From Nitrospirota bacterium (GTDB lineage: Bacteria; Nitrospirota; Nitrospiria; Nitrospirales; Nitrospiraceae), in assembly GCA_016222925.1 (NCBI GenBank), contig JACRQB010000186.1, forward strand, positions 1-22,231: 22,231 nucleotides of DNA, given 5' to 3'. Below the pieces are notes generated by a model. The model had not been told where the DNA came from and did not search any database. It worked only from the letters and a program-made list of their open reading frames with translations. Both the position numbers and the translations under genes were made by a program. This document shows, piece after piece, positions 14,161 to 22,082 of the stretch; positions within the stretch are counted from its first letter, which is position 1, and the number at the start of each line of letters is the position of its first letter.

Positions 14161-14415
14161 CTACCGCGTCAAGAGAACAACGAGAATAACAAAGCTCCAC
14201 AACGTGACTGACAGGCGCAGCCCATTGACAATGCCTCTGGCGGACCCTATAGGGTCATGGTCCAGCTCTTCCTTCCGCTCGTCCCGCGCCACCCGCAATG
14301 CGTCCTCCGCTTTACAGTTGGGCATGAGCAGTGCTTCTAATGTCACCTGGGCAAGAGTGAGATTGGTGACAGATTCGGGATGTGGCCCTCTATCCCGGAT
14401 TTGCGAAAGCGCCAT
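14161..14415 (-). CDS. Small single-pass membrane protein, unknown function
   Basis: The 84-residue product has a polar, charged N-terminal part (MALSQIRDRGPHPESVTNL, and later AEDALRVARDERKEEL) and one hydrophobic C-terminal segment of about 14-18 residues that ends in a positively charged residue. That layout fits a tail-anchored inner-membrane protein with a cytoplasmic head. The ATG at 14415 is preceded by GAGGAGGG (14419-14426), the best ribosome binding site in this part of the window, which is the main reason to accept the gene. It stands alone between smc and the shc promoter. I recognise no family and no catalytic motif. Confidence 0.65.
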   Translation of the reverse strand: MALSQIRDRGPHPESVTNLTLAQVTLEALLMPNCKAEDALRVARDERKEELDHDPIGSARGIVNGLRLSVTLWSFVILVVLLTR

Positions 14416-14426
14416 GATCCCTCCTC

Positions 14427-14910
14427 AATGATGCAGGTTGTGAAGCAGCTTTCCCACTCTTGCTAGAGCAACAACAATACCCTGGGCCATTCGCTCTTCA
14501 TAGCAAAACCACTTTTTTAGGCCACACGCCAAGAATTGGCACGCAAGTGTGAATGCATCATAAGCCATTGACAAATTGTGCTTCACTTCAACAAGGACAC
14601 CCACGTCCCAGTAAATGATGAGTAGTTCTCTCCACTACATCAGCAGCCCTTTCAGGCTACTAGGGCATTTTCCGGCCAATAATCAGGACATTCTTGAACA
14701 CTGATAGGTTCAACCACGCACGTGAATTGGTACTGCAGAGACAAAAAGAGGCTACATCGGTAAGTAGAAACAGAGCCCGTCACCCTGGAGACGGGTCACG
14801 GTTGACGGTAAACCCGTTCCTAAACGAGTCTACCCAGGACATTGAAGAAGGGCGTGAGAACTCTCAATCTTTACGTTGATCAAAAGCTGGTGCTGCTGGA
14901 CAGCCTACTC
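14427..14910. other. Intergenic region between the small membrane protein gene and smc
   Basis: No convincing gene on either strand. A 61-codon plus-strand frame (14694-14879) has no ribosome binding site and unlikely composition. Visible structure: CCCGTC/GACGGG inverted repeat near 14778-14797 and a 12-bp palindrome TGAGAACTCTCA at 14855-14866, 45 bases downstream of the smc stop, which might form part of its 3' end. No T-run follows it. Confidence 0.5.
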
Positions 14911-17900
14911 CTACACCGGCTGCAGATCGCCGAGCCTGACGGATACCAATTTTGACACCCCCGGCTCTTCCATGGTGACGCCGAAGAGGGAATCAGCGAT
15001 GCTCATCGTCCGCTTATTGTGCGTAATCACGAGGAACTGCGCAGTCTGCGCCAGCTCCTTCAAGACCCCCGTAAACCGTCCGATGTTTTCCTCGTCCAGC
15101 GGGGCGTCGATTTCGTCCAAGAGGCAGAACGGTGTCGGCCTGATCAGAAAGCTCGCAAACAACAGCGCCATCGCTGTAAGCGTCTTTTCTCCGCCTGACA
15201 GCATGGTGATACTCTTCAGCCGTTTCCCAGGCGGTTGCGCCACGATTTCAATACCTGGCTCTTGATTACCGGAAGGTTCACCATTTTCAGCAGGCGGTTC
15301 ATCGACCAACTGCAGCTCGGCCCGTCCGCCAGGGAAGAACTGACCGAAGACCTCGGTGAACTTCTGCTGCAACTCTTGGTACGTGGCTGAGAACATTTCT
15401 TTCGTCGTCTGGTGAATCCGCTGAATAATTTCCTTCAGTGAAGCGATCGAATTCGACAGATCCTGCTCTTGGACAGACAAGAAGGTGTGGCGTTCTTCCA
15501 GCTCTTGGTGTTCGCTGATCGCAGCGAGGTTGATGGGTCCCATTCGATCCATCCGGTCACGGAGCTTCTGCAACTGCTCTTTCAACTCGGCATCGGAGCG
15601 ATGCGCGGGCTCCTCTACGGCTGTGGCCTCAGCCTCGTCCATCGGATCGCTCGACTGCGTAGGATCATCGATCAGTGTGAGGGGATCAAGCTGATAGGTC
15701 CCCGACAATGTTCCTTCGACAGTTCCCAATTGGGTGCGGATTTCCGCTCGACGAACCTCAACAGTCATCCGGGCATCCCGCAGGGCTGAAATCCCTCGTC
15801 GCAACTCTTCCAGACCGGATTCACGCGTGTGGCTCACCGTCATCTGTTGCGCCTGTCGCTCCTGAGCAGCGACCAACTCTCCCTTCACCCGCCCGGCAGT
15901 GACACCGAATTCTTGGCAGAGGCCCTCCTGACGAGTCTGTTCTGTCTGGCTCTGCTCGATGAGCCCATTCAAACTGTTCAGGTGCTCACCCAATGCACGA
16001 TGCCGATCTTCCGTCTCCTGGATCTGTTGTGTCACCCGAGTGCGGTTCAGTTGCTCATGTTGCCGTTTAGCTCGCAAGCCCTCCGCGGTCAGCTTCGCCT
16101 CGGTCACATGGTCCTGGTGCGTTCTCATATTTTGATCGAACAACCGCAGTTGCTCGCGCACCTTCCCCAGCATCGTTTCCTGTCCGTTCTTCTCAGCCAG
16201 CCACTGACCCAATTGAGTCTGGACCGAGTGCGATTCTTGTTCCAACCGCTGACCTTCGCTGACACCATCCTGAATTTCCTTCTCTATCCCAGTGAGTCGA
16301 TGGTCAAGGTCATTCAGTACATGCTGAAGCTTCTCTTCATCCTTACGCAGCGACAGATTCTGCATCTCGGCATCACGAAGCGCATCACCGAGTTGGCGGT
16401 CCTGCTGGGTAAGCATCTGGATCTGGGCAGACACCATCTCTCGCTGTTGCTTGCTCTGATCAAGCTCCGTTACAAACACATGGCGTTTGGTTTCAAGATC
16501 GATCACCTCTCGCCGACGTTCCAGCAAACCCGGCGTTCCTTGAACCTGACCACCCGTCACAATGCCCGAGGCATCCACCACTTCCCCATCCAGAGTCACT
16601 AAGATTGGACCGTTCGGAGCACTCCACGCATGTTGCTCCCACAAGTGCATCGCCTGGTCTAATGATCGAACAATGACGACGCGATCGAATAACGAATCGC
16701 GAGCCGACGTTCGGGCGGCATCGGTTTGGACCAACTCCACGGCAAGCCCGACAACGCCCGGCTGCGTGGCGATCGACGTCCACCAGTCATGAGTCCGTCC
16801 ACCTTCCCATCGTGGACGCTGGGGAATAAAACTGCCTCGCCCCAGCGATTCTTGTTGAAGAAATCGAATCAACCTTTGCCCGACAGACGGTTCATCTACA
16901 AACCATCCTCTGACGCGCTCTCCCAACACCGCCTCAACCGCCCGTTCCATCCCGGACGGAACCACCAACCATTCGGCCACCGCATCCCGTACCCCGTCGC
17001 AAGACTTCAGAGCGGGGCCTTGCTGGATCCCCTGCCGACCGTAGCCCATCTCTTCACGAACCACACCCTGCAATGCTTCAAGGCGAGAGTCCACTCCAGC
17101 CAGCTCTTCCGAGCGTCGTAAGATCACCGGATCCAACGACTGGAGGGTGCCCGTAGCTTGAGCCGCCTCCTCTTGCACCGTGCGTTGTTCTGTCCGTAGT
17201 TGAGAGACAAGGCGATCGGCCTCTCCATATTCCTTGCGCAAGATCTCGTAGCGCTCAATCGCCGACTCACGCTGGCGTCGCAGTTCGTCTCGCTCCGACG
17301 ACAAGCGAGTGCCGCGACCCGCGAGATCTTCCACTCGCTTCGCCAATTGCGAGATACCTTGTTCGGTATTCGCGACAAGCACAGCCAATTGCAGCACATC
17401 TTTGCGCCCTCGCTCCTCCTCCGCAACAGCTGCAGCACGTTGGTTGAGCAAGCGCGTCAGCTCTTCATCGAGTTCCCCGAGAGTCCGATCCCGAATCGCC
17501 ATCTCCTCCTCCACCGACGTCAATGACAACTCGATGGCACGAAGTCCGGCAACCAACTGCTCTTGTGATCGGACTAGCTCCTCCAGCTCAGCCGATTCCT
17601 GTACCTGTTGTTGGCCGAATAACAGCCCGCGGTTTCGTTCAACCTCCGCCGCCGTCAACGCGTGGGCCTGCCGTTGTTCGACACCCGCCAGTTCCTCTCG
17701 AATCTTCCCGATGGAATCAGCGGTCCCAATCGCATCCAGACGCGCCTGTTCGAGTTCTGTTGTAAGCCGAGCCAGGTCGGCCGCTTTCTCAGAGTCTTGT
17801 TGATCCAGGTTCAGGACTTCGATGTCCGCCTCCTGCAACGCGTGTCGTAAGACCCTGAATTCCCTCGTCAACAATATCACTTCGATTCCGCGCGCCTCAC

Positions 17901-18591
17901 CCTGCAGCGTCTGAAAGGTCCGCGCCTGGCGAGCTTGGCGTTCCAAGGAATTGAGTTGCTTTTTGACCTCTGCCACAATATCTCGGACACGCAGAAGATT
18001 CTGCTGCGTCGCTTCCAACTTCCGTAGCGCCTCGGCTTTCTGTTTCTTATACCGAACAATACCTGCAGTCTCCTCGATGAGCTCGCGCCTGTCTTGCGGC
18101 GACGCATTCAAAATCTGATCGATCTGGCCCTGGGCAATGACCGTGTGTCCTTTGCTCCCCGCCCGCGTATCAAGCAACAAACTACGGATGTCCTTCAACC
18201 TGCATTGAATCTTGTTGATGAGATACTCGCTCTCGCCGTTGCGGTACAAACGGCGAGTAATCATCATCTCTTGCGCCTCAGTCAGCTCGTTCGGAAGTCC
18301 CGAGCCGCCGTCCAGCTTCATCATTGCCGGATCAAGTCCACCGATGACCAACGACACCTCCGCCATCCCCAAAGGCTTTCGCAGTTCGGTGCCATTAAAA
18401 ATGACGTCTTCCATCTTTTCACTTCTGAGCGTTTTGGTGCTTTGCTCGCCCAACACCCATAGGATGGCGTCTACGACGTTGCTCTTCCCGCTCCCATTCG
18501 GCCCGACGACCGCCGTGACCCCCTCAGGAAATTCAATCTTAGCTTCCGCGAACGACTTGAAGCCCATCATGTTCATAGATTTCAGATGCAT
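14911..18591 (-). CDS. smc: SMC, chromosome segregation/condensin ATPase
   Basis: SMC dimerises and, with ScpA and ScpB, loads on DNA near the origin and extrudes loops to organise and separate sister chromosomes. The 1226 residues are close to the usual 1150-1200. The head N-terminus has Walker A GPNGSGKS (30-37). Two long coiled-coil arms, rich in Glu, Gln, Arg and Leu, flank the hinge (about 500-690), which shows EWLVVPSGMERAVEAVLG and the glycine motif GIVTGGQVQGTPGLLERR. The C-terminal head has the signature LSGGEKTLTAMALLFA and Walker B FCLLDEIDAPLDE. A proline- and glycine-rich insert (EPPAENGEPSGNQEP) precedes the signature. The ATG at 18591 has GAAGGTGAG just upstream. It has its own promoter and follows ispH after a hairpin terminator. 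Confidence 0.97.
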   Translation of the reverse strand: MHLKSMNMMGFKSFAEAKIEFPEGVTAVVGPNGSGKSNVVDAILWVLGEQSTKTLRSEKMEDVIFNGTELRKPLGMAEVSLVIGGLDPAMMKLDGGSGLPNELTEAQEMMITRRLYRNGESEYLINKIQCRLKDIRSLLLDTRAGSKGHTVIAQGQIDQILNASPQDRRELIEETAGIVRYKKQKAEALRKLEATQQNLLRVRDIVAEVKKQLNSLERQARQARTFQTLQGEARGIEVILLTREFRVLRHALQEADIEVLNLDQQDSEKAADLARLTTELEQARLDAIGTADSIGKIREELAGVEQRQAHALTAAEVERNRGLLFGQQQVQESAELEELVRSQEQLVAGLRAIELSLTSVEEEMAIRDRTLGELDEELTRLLNQRAAAVAEEERGRKDVLQLAVLVANTEQGISQLAKRVEDLAGRGTRLSSERDELRRQRESAIERYEILRKEYGEADRLVSQLRTEQRTVQEEAAQATGTLQSLDPVILRRSEELAGVDSRLEALQGVVREEMGYGRQGIQQGPALKSCDGVRDAVAEWLVVPSGMERAVEAVLGERVRGWFVDEPSVGQRLIRFLQQESLGRGSFIPQRPRWEGGRTHDWWTSIATQPGVVGLAVELVQTDAARTSARDSLFDRVVIVRSLDQAMHLWEQHAWSAPNGPILVTLDGEVVDASGIVTGGQVQGTPGLLERRREVIDLETKRHVFVTELDQSKQQREMVSAQIQMLTQQDRQLGDALRDAEMQNLSLRKDEEKLQHVLNDLDHRLTGIEKEIQDGVSEGQRLEQESHSVQTQLGQWLAEKNGQETMLGKVREQLRLFDQNMRTHQDHVTEAKLTAEGLRAKRQHEQLNRTRVTQQIQETEDRHRALGEHLNSLNGLIEQSQTEQTRQEGLCQEFGVTAGRVKGELVAAQERQAQQMTVSHTRESGLEELRRGISALRDARMTVEVRRAEIRTQLGTVEGTLSGTYQLDPLTLIDDPTQSSDPMDEAEATAVEEPAHRSDAELKEQLQKLRDRMDRMGPINLAAISEHQELEERHTFLSVQEQDLSNSIASLKEIIQRIHQTTKEMFSATYQELQQKFTEVFGQFFPGGRAELQLVDEPPAENGEPSGNQEPGIEIVAQPPGKRLKSITMLSGGEKTLTAMALLFASFLIRPTPFCLLDEIDAPLDEENIGRFTGVLKELAQTAQFLVITHNKRTMSIADSLFGVTMEEPGVSKLVSVRLGDLQPV

Positions 18592-18631
18592 CGGCTCACC
18601 TTCGTTACGCGCAAATTAAGACGCCTGCTTG

Positions 18632-18648
18632 GGAAACAAAAAGTTTCC
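18632..18648 (-). promoter_or_regulatory. Hairpin in the smc leader
   Basis: GGAAAC (18632-18637) and GTTTCC (18643-18648) pair perfectly around five A residues (five U in the transcript). It lies just downstream of the smc -10 element, at or within a few bases of the predicted transcription start, and so may form at the very 5' end of the message. Confidence 0.4.
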
Positions 18649-18652
18649 GGCC

Positions 18653-18681
18653 CTTGTACCATAAGGGTTCTTTGAAATCAA
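18653..18681 (-). promoter_or_regulatory. Probable promoter of smc
   Basis: On the minus strand TTGATT (18676-18681) and TACAAG (18653-18658) are 17 bases apart. A short inverted repeat CCCTT-N7-AAGGG (18652-18668) overlaps the -10 element and could be a binding site. The promoter lies downstream of the ispH terminator, which supports separate expression of smc. Confidence 0.45.
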
Positions 18682-18713
18682 AGACAAAACACATTGCGTA
18701 GTGGAATAAACGA

Positions 18714-18740
18714 CATGGCCCTACAAGATATAGGGCCATG
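18714..18740 (-). terminator. Hairpin terminator after ispH
   Basis: CATGGCCCTA (18714-18723) and TAGGGCCATG (18731-18740) form a perfect, GC-rich 10-bp stem with a 7-base loop, 29 bases after the ispH stop codon. The minus-strand transcript continues TCGTTTATTCC, a weak U-run. Position and stem strength fit a terminator between ispH and smc. Confidence 0.65.
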
Positions 18741-18768
18741 TGGGGATATGAGCGGATGGCACCGCCAG

Positions 18769-19731
18769 CTACCCGGCGATACTGGCTACCGGATTTTTCG
18801 AGGATTCTATCTGGACCAGTTCCTTCGGCAAGAGAAATTCGACGTCTTCCTCAATCACCGTGAGTTCTTCAACATCCGACGGTTCCGACGCTCTCAGGAA
18901 TGCAACGACTTCCGTGACCAGGATTTCCGGAGCTGACGCACCAGCCGCAATCCCGACTGCCTTGGCCCCTTGCAGCCACGCAGGATCAATGTCTGCGGCT
19001 GAATCGATCAGGTACGACGGGATGCCGCATTGTTCCCCCAGTTCGCGTAGACGATTGGAATTGGAACTGTTCGGTGACCCGATGACCAAAATGACATCCA
19101 CCAGACGAGATAATTCCTTGACGGCATTCTGCCGGTTTTGCGTCGCGTAACAGATGTCTTCCTGATGTGGACCCTTGATATTTGAAAACCGCTTGTGCAG
19201 TGCACCGACGATGTCCCGACATTCATCCACACTCAGCGTTGTCTGTGTGACATACGACAAATTGACGGTGTTGTCCACCTGCAGCTTTTCCACATCTTCC
19301 ACCGAAGACACCAAATGAAACTTGTCGGGAACCTGGCCTAGCGTCCCGATCACTTCCGGGTGACCGGCGTGACCAATCAGAATTAATTCATACCCCTGGG
19401 TATAATCGCGGTTGACTTCGTTATGAACCTTGATCACGAGCGGGCAGGTTGCATCAATCACGTGCAGACGACGCTGATTCGCTTCTTCCCACACTGACTT
19501 CGCCACGCCATGCGCACTGAAAATGACGACCGACCCCTCAGGCACTTCGTTCAACTCTTCCACAAAGACCGCGCCCTTTCGCCGGAGCGAATTCACGACG
19601 TGTCGGCTGTGGACGATCTCGTGACGAACATAAATCGGAGCGCCGTACTTCTTGAGTGACAGATCCACGATATCGATCGCCCGATCGACACCAGCGCAAA
19701 ACCCACGGGGATTGGCGAGGTATATCTTCAT
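18769..19731 (-). CDS. ispH: IspH (LytB), HMBPP reductase
   Basis: IspH reduces HMBPP to IPP and DMAPP, the last MEP-pathway step, with a [4Fe-4S] cluster. The 320-residue product has the three cluster cysteines C12 (NPRGFCAGVDRAI), C96 (DATCPLV) and C194 (EDICYATQNRQ), and substrate-binding residues H42-region HSRHVV, H74 (SAHG), H124 and E126 (GHAGHPEV), T165-region TQTTLS, and GSPNSSNSNRL (218-228). Nothing needed is missing. The ATG at 19731 has AAGGAG at 19743-19748 with an 11-base spacer. The C-terminal 25 residues are acidic and slightly longer than in E. coli (316). With dxs and ispG in the same window it makes three of the seven MEP genes present. Confidence 0.96.
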   Translation of the reverse strand: MKIYLANPRGFCAGVDRAIDIVDLSLKKYGAPIYVRHEIVHSRHVVNSLRRKGAVFVEELNEVPEGSVVIFSAHGVAKSVWEEANQRRLHVIDATCPLVIKVHNEVNRDYTQGYELILIGHAGHPEVIGTLGQVPDKFHLVSSVEDVEKLQVDNTVNLSYVTQTTLSVDECRDIVGALHKRFSNIKGPHQEDICYATQNRQNAVKELSRLVDVILVIGSPNSSNSNRLRELGEQCGIPSYLIDSAADIDPAWLQGAKAVGIAAGASAPEILVTEVVAFLRASEPSDVEELTVIEEDVEFLLPKELVQIESSKNPVASIAG

Positions 19732-19791
19732 GGTTGTCGTAGCTCCTTAGGCTCAGATCCAGTACTAGCCATGAATCCGGATCGGTAGGCT

Positions 19792-19821
19792 ACGATACGT
19801 CAGATCCACCGGCCTCGTCAA
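19792..19821 (-). promoter_or_regulatory. Probable promoter of ispH
   Basis: On the minus strand TTGACG (19816-19821) is followed after 18 bases by TATCGT (19792-19797). The -10 element is weak but in place. The predicted leader is about 55 bases long. Confidence 0.45.
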
Positions 19822-19838
19822 CAGAATTGCCGTCATCA

Positions 19839-20018
19839 TTACCCTAGTCTTTCAAACTGCTTTGCCGACACCAGATCACATATGGATGAATCAGAGTTCA
19901 TAGGCGTACCGTCATAAGTCTCTACCGACCCTTTCAGGACCCCCATAATCAGGCCCTCCCATAACTTGATCTCTCGCTTCACCAGTGATTCTGCAGCATA
20001 CTTGATAGTCAAAATCAC
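19839..20018 (-). CDS. Small hypothetical protein
   Basis: The 59-residue product starts at GTG 20018, chosen because AGGAG lies at 20027-20031 with an ideal 8-base spacer; an ATG at 20036 is in frame but lies over that ribosome binding site. The sequence (TIKYAAESLVKREIKLWEG, then KGSVETYDGTPMNSD and a short C-terminal tail) has no signal peptide, membrane segment or motif I recognise. The gene lies 107 bases upstream of ispH on the same strand and ends within the region of the ispH promoter. The good ribosome binding site is the main support; size and lack of family make it tentative. Confidence 0.4.
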   Translation of the reverse strand: MILTIKYAAESLVKREIKLWEGLIMGVLKGSVETYDGTPMNSDSSICDLVSAKQFERLG

Positions 20019-20040
20019 CGCACCTACTCCTCTCATTGGA

Positions 20041-20066
20041 CATCCATAATGCTACCGATATGGATG
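20041..20066. repeat. Inverted repeat upstream of the small gene
   Basis: CATCCATA (20041-20048) and TATGGATG (20059-20066) are perfect arms separated by 10 bases, close to one helical turn between half-site centres plus one. It lies just upstream of the gene at 19839-20018 and in the divergent spacer to 20260. It may be an operator. Confidence 0.4.
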
Positions 20067-20174
20067 CTATTTTGACGATCCCACCCGGACAGGTGTCGGC
20101 CCAAAACGCTCTTGGGAATTATGCTCACGCCATTAAATAACAGACCCACTTGATGCCACCAGCACTCTGCTGAC

Positions 20175-20203
20175 TTGACTCCCTCTACCACCCCTCGTAC
20201 GCT
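20175..20203 (+). promoter_or_regulatory. Probable promoter of the gene at 20260
   Basis: TTGACT (20175-20180), a 17-base pyrimidine-rich spacer, and TACGCT (20198-20203). The same arrangement with the same hexamers and the shared bases CGTACGCTCA recurs at 22045-22073, which supports a real promoter class in this genome. The predicted leader is about 50 bases. Confidence 0.55.
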
Positions 20204-20259
20204 CAATCTCTGTCAAAACTTCTGTTCGTTGTTTCTTCTTATGAAAGGAGGCGCCTCGT

Positions 20260-20655
20260 ATGGCTCAACGACCTTTTCAAACAGGAGCTGTCGTCAATCT
20301 GAGTGACGGAGAAAACAGTAAGGATGTCGTCGTCTGTACCGTTCCAGCCAGGAAACGATTCGATGTCAAATTTCTCGGCATCAATGGTTTCGGGCACCCG
20401 ACTCAACCCCTCTTCTACGCGGTTCACGTGACGACACGATCGCGAGTCGGCATCTATCCTATTGCGCTCACCGGCGTGTCCGAGATAGACGAGCCCGAGT
20501 TTCCCTCAAGGTTTTTTGGAAGCCAAGAAGCGATTCTCTACGCGGATCCCAAATCCAACCTGATCTTTTCAGTCGCGCGCAAGGGCACCACGGGTAACGT
20601 ACGGGTATTTATCGAATTCTGCGGGCTTCTCGTTGATGCGTCAGCCAGGAGATAA
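20260..20655 (+). CDS. Hypothetical protein, probably beta-rich
   Basis: The 131-residue product starts MAQRPFQTGAVVNLSDGEN. It has no signal peptide and no membrane segment. Alternating hydrophobic stretches (VVVCTVPARKRFDVKFLGIN, LFYAVHVTTRSRVGIYPIAL, NVRVFIEFCGLLVD) suggest a compact beta-sandwich of jelly-roll type. I recognise no family. The ATG at 20260 is preceded by AAAGGAGG at 20243-20250, a very strong Shine-Dalgarno sequence, and the frame is protein-like throughout, so the gene is well supported. The ribosome binding site overlaps a 10-bp palindrome GAGGCGCCTC. It is a single-gene unit: promoter at 20175, bidirectional terminator at 20818-20861. It is transcribed toward the PEP-CTERM gene. 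Confidence 0.75.
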   Translation: MAQRPFQTGAVVNLSDGENSKDVVVCTVPARKRFDVKFLGINGFGHPTQPLFYAVHVTTRSRVGIYPIALTGVSEIDEPEFPSRFFGSQEAILYADPKSNLIFSVARKGTTGNVRVFIEFCGLLVDASARR

Positions 20656-20817
20656 GCGAACGATGAACAGGGATTCGTTATAGAGGCGTAGGATGCTATT
20701 GGGAGCTGGCAGCAGCGGGGCAACGAAGACTACGCGCATCAGACACTGATGAAATTGGAGCCCGATGCAGTTTTGGACGGCACAATCAACTTAGACACCT
20801 TGCTTCTGAAAGAACAC

Positions 20818-20861
20818 GAGTCCGGGCCTGATCCCTCGCTTGAGAGATCAAGCCCGGACTC
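20818..20861. terminator. Bidirectional terminator between convergent genes
   Basis: GAGTCCGGGC (20818-20827) and GCCCGGACTC (20852-20861) pair perfectly, and inside them TGATC/GATCA and CTC/GAG continue the stem, broken only by single mismatches, to a GCTT loop. The whole stem has 18 paired bases. The plus transcript continues TTTCAATAAAA and the minus transcript GTGTTCTTTC. It lies between the stop at 20655 (plus) and the stop at 20883 (minus), so it can serve both genes. Confidence 0.8.
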
Positions 20862-20882
20862 TTTCAATAAAATGGTTCTCGA

Positions 20883-21542
20883 TTAAATCCTAGAACCCCG
20901 AAGATTCCTCAACCCTCCAGCTCCCAGGCCGACCAAAGAAATGATCCCCAGACCGAACAACACAACCGCAGGTGGCAACGGAACCGCCGTCAGACTGCTG
21001 ATTGATCCAAGAAACACCGCCGGGTTGCCAGTCGAATCCTCTAAAAAGAGCCGCCATCTTCCAGTCGTCAAGACATTCAAGCTTGGAGGCCCCTGGAGGT
21101 CCGTGGTCGTAAACAATCCTCCCCCCGGATGGTCCACACGAAGGTCAAAGCTAAATGGAGTAAAGTCACCCAGCGGACCACCGGTCGCGGCAGACGTCAA
21201 CGCCCAGCGATCAACAACACCCCCCCCCAGTGGCTTGTTCTGGGAAATCGTGATGGCATTGGCACCTGCTTCGAAGGTCGACGAGTACCCGACGATCCCT
21301 CCAAGATTCAGAGTGAATCCCGTTACTGCGTTATTGTAGACGCCAGCACTCCCGGCCATCCCAGGGTTGAATTGAAATGTCCCAGAAACTGGGGCCAAAG
21401 CCTCCGAGATACCGTCGATGCTGCCGGTGAACGAATAGGATATGGACGCCGCTTGCGCTCCAGCCATCGGCAGTGACAGGACACACAACACTGCAACCGG
21501 CACAATGAACCGTCTCCTTAGCAACTGTTTCAGCATGGGCAA
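20883..21542 (-). CDS. PEP-CTERM (VPLPxA-type) secreted protein
   Basis: The 219-residue product has a signal peptide (about 1-31, hydrophobic core VPVAVLCVLSLPMAG, end AQA). The body is glycine-, serine- and threonine-rich and probably beta-structured. The C-terminus has VPLPPAVVLFGLGIISLVGL followed by a short basic end (LRNLRGSR): the VPLP-type PEP-CTERM motif, membrane segment and basic tail. Such proteins are exported by Sec and processed by an exosortase, often in exopolysaccharide or biofilm settings. No exosortase is encoded in the window. The TTG at 21542 is taken as start because AAGGAG (21549-21554) sits 6 bases away; ATG at 21536 is the alternative. A G9 tract in the coding strand (codons 105-108) could cause frameshifting that would remove the sorting signal. 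Confidence 0.82.
   Translation of the reverse strand: MPMLKQLLRRRFIVPVAVLCVLSLPMAGAQAASISYSFTGSIDGISEALAPVSGTFQFNPGMAGSAGVYNNAVTGFTLNLGGIVGYSSTFEAGANAITISQNKPLGGGVVDRWALTSAATGGPLGDFTPFSFDLRVDHPGGGLFTTTDLQGPPSLNVLTTGRWRLFLEDSTGNPAVFLGSISSLTAVPLPPAVVLFGLGIISLVGLGAGGLRNLRGSRI
21220..21228. repeat. Nine-base G tract (minus strand) inside the PEP-CTERM gene
   Basis: Nine consecutive C on the plus strand, read as CTG-GGG-GGG-GGT (Leu105-Gly108). A loss or gain of one base would shift the frame in the middle of the protein, ahead of the sorting signal. Confidence 0.9.
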
Positions 21543-22044
21543 ACACCGCTCCTTCTAGAGGTTAGCAGACTAGGGATACGAATGATTGGGAACTATCCAG
21601 CAAATTTCAGACCACCCAGTGAGGTTTGCATGCCGCTGAAAACTAAGGAACTCTATTGTGGCTCACGACAGCACTTGCATCCAGATTCCCACAACGATGT
21701 TCAATTTTGTATGAACCGTGTGCAGGCCGGCAAAAACTTCCCAGTACCTCGCGTCATTTCGGATTACAATCGTTTCTCCTGTCGTTCCCACCAACAGGAG
21801 AGACCGGTTTCTCCTCCCTAGTCTCCACAGTTTCAAGGGTTCTCACTCCCTTCGAATTGGCAAGGGAATCGGTCGGCTCTCCGCAGTTTGAGAGAGTCCG
21901 AAAGGAAAACGTTCTGGTATAAAGAGTCCTCCATAATCAGAAAGTTCGCTTGCGGCACTCGAAATTCGCCGAGGCACAGATCTTGGCGATGGTCCACACG
22001 GCTGATGGCGACCAGCCTATTCCCCCGATACAGTGCCCGTTCTC
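21543..22044. other. Structured spacer between the PEP-CTERM gene and the response regulator gene
   Basis: About 500 bases with no credible gene on either strand. Visible structure: an inverted repeat TCTCCTGT/ACAGGAGA at 21775-21782 and 21794-21801; TCCCTT/AAGGGA near 21847-21866; and an imperfect direct repeat TCTCC(A/G)CAGTTT at 21822-21833 and 21878-21889. It could hold a small RNA or regulator sites. It matches no riboswitch class I can recognise by its conserved bases. Confidence 0.5.
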
Positions 22045-22073
22045 TTGACTCTATCCCCCCTCCCCCGTACGCT
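22045..22073 (+). promoter_or_regulatory. Probable promoter of the response regulator gene
   Basis: TTGACT (22045-22050), a 17-base C-rich spacer and TACGCT (22068-22073), the same form as at 20175-20203. The -10 element ends only 9 bases before the ATG at 22083, so the transcript would be leaderless or nearly so, consistent with the absence of a Shine-Dalgarno sequence. Confidence 0.5.
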
Positions 22074-22082
22074 CACGGTTCT

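Noticed and set aside
14694..14879. Plus-strand ORF of 61 codons
   Set aside because: No ribosome binding site, unlikely residue composition and no family resemblance.
21582..21821. Plus-strand ORF of 79 codons in the last spacer
   Set aside because: Weak initiation context, rich in Cys, His and Pro, and it overlaps the repeat cluster; judged a chance frame.
21543..22044. Possible riboswitch (cobalamin, TPP or cyclic di-GMP)
   Set aside because: None of the conserved core bases of these classes is found on either strand.
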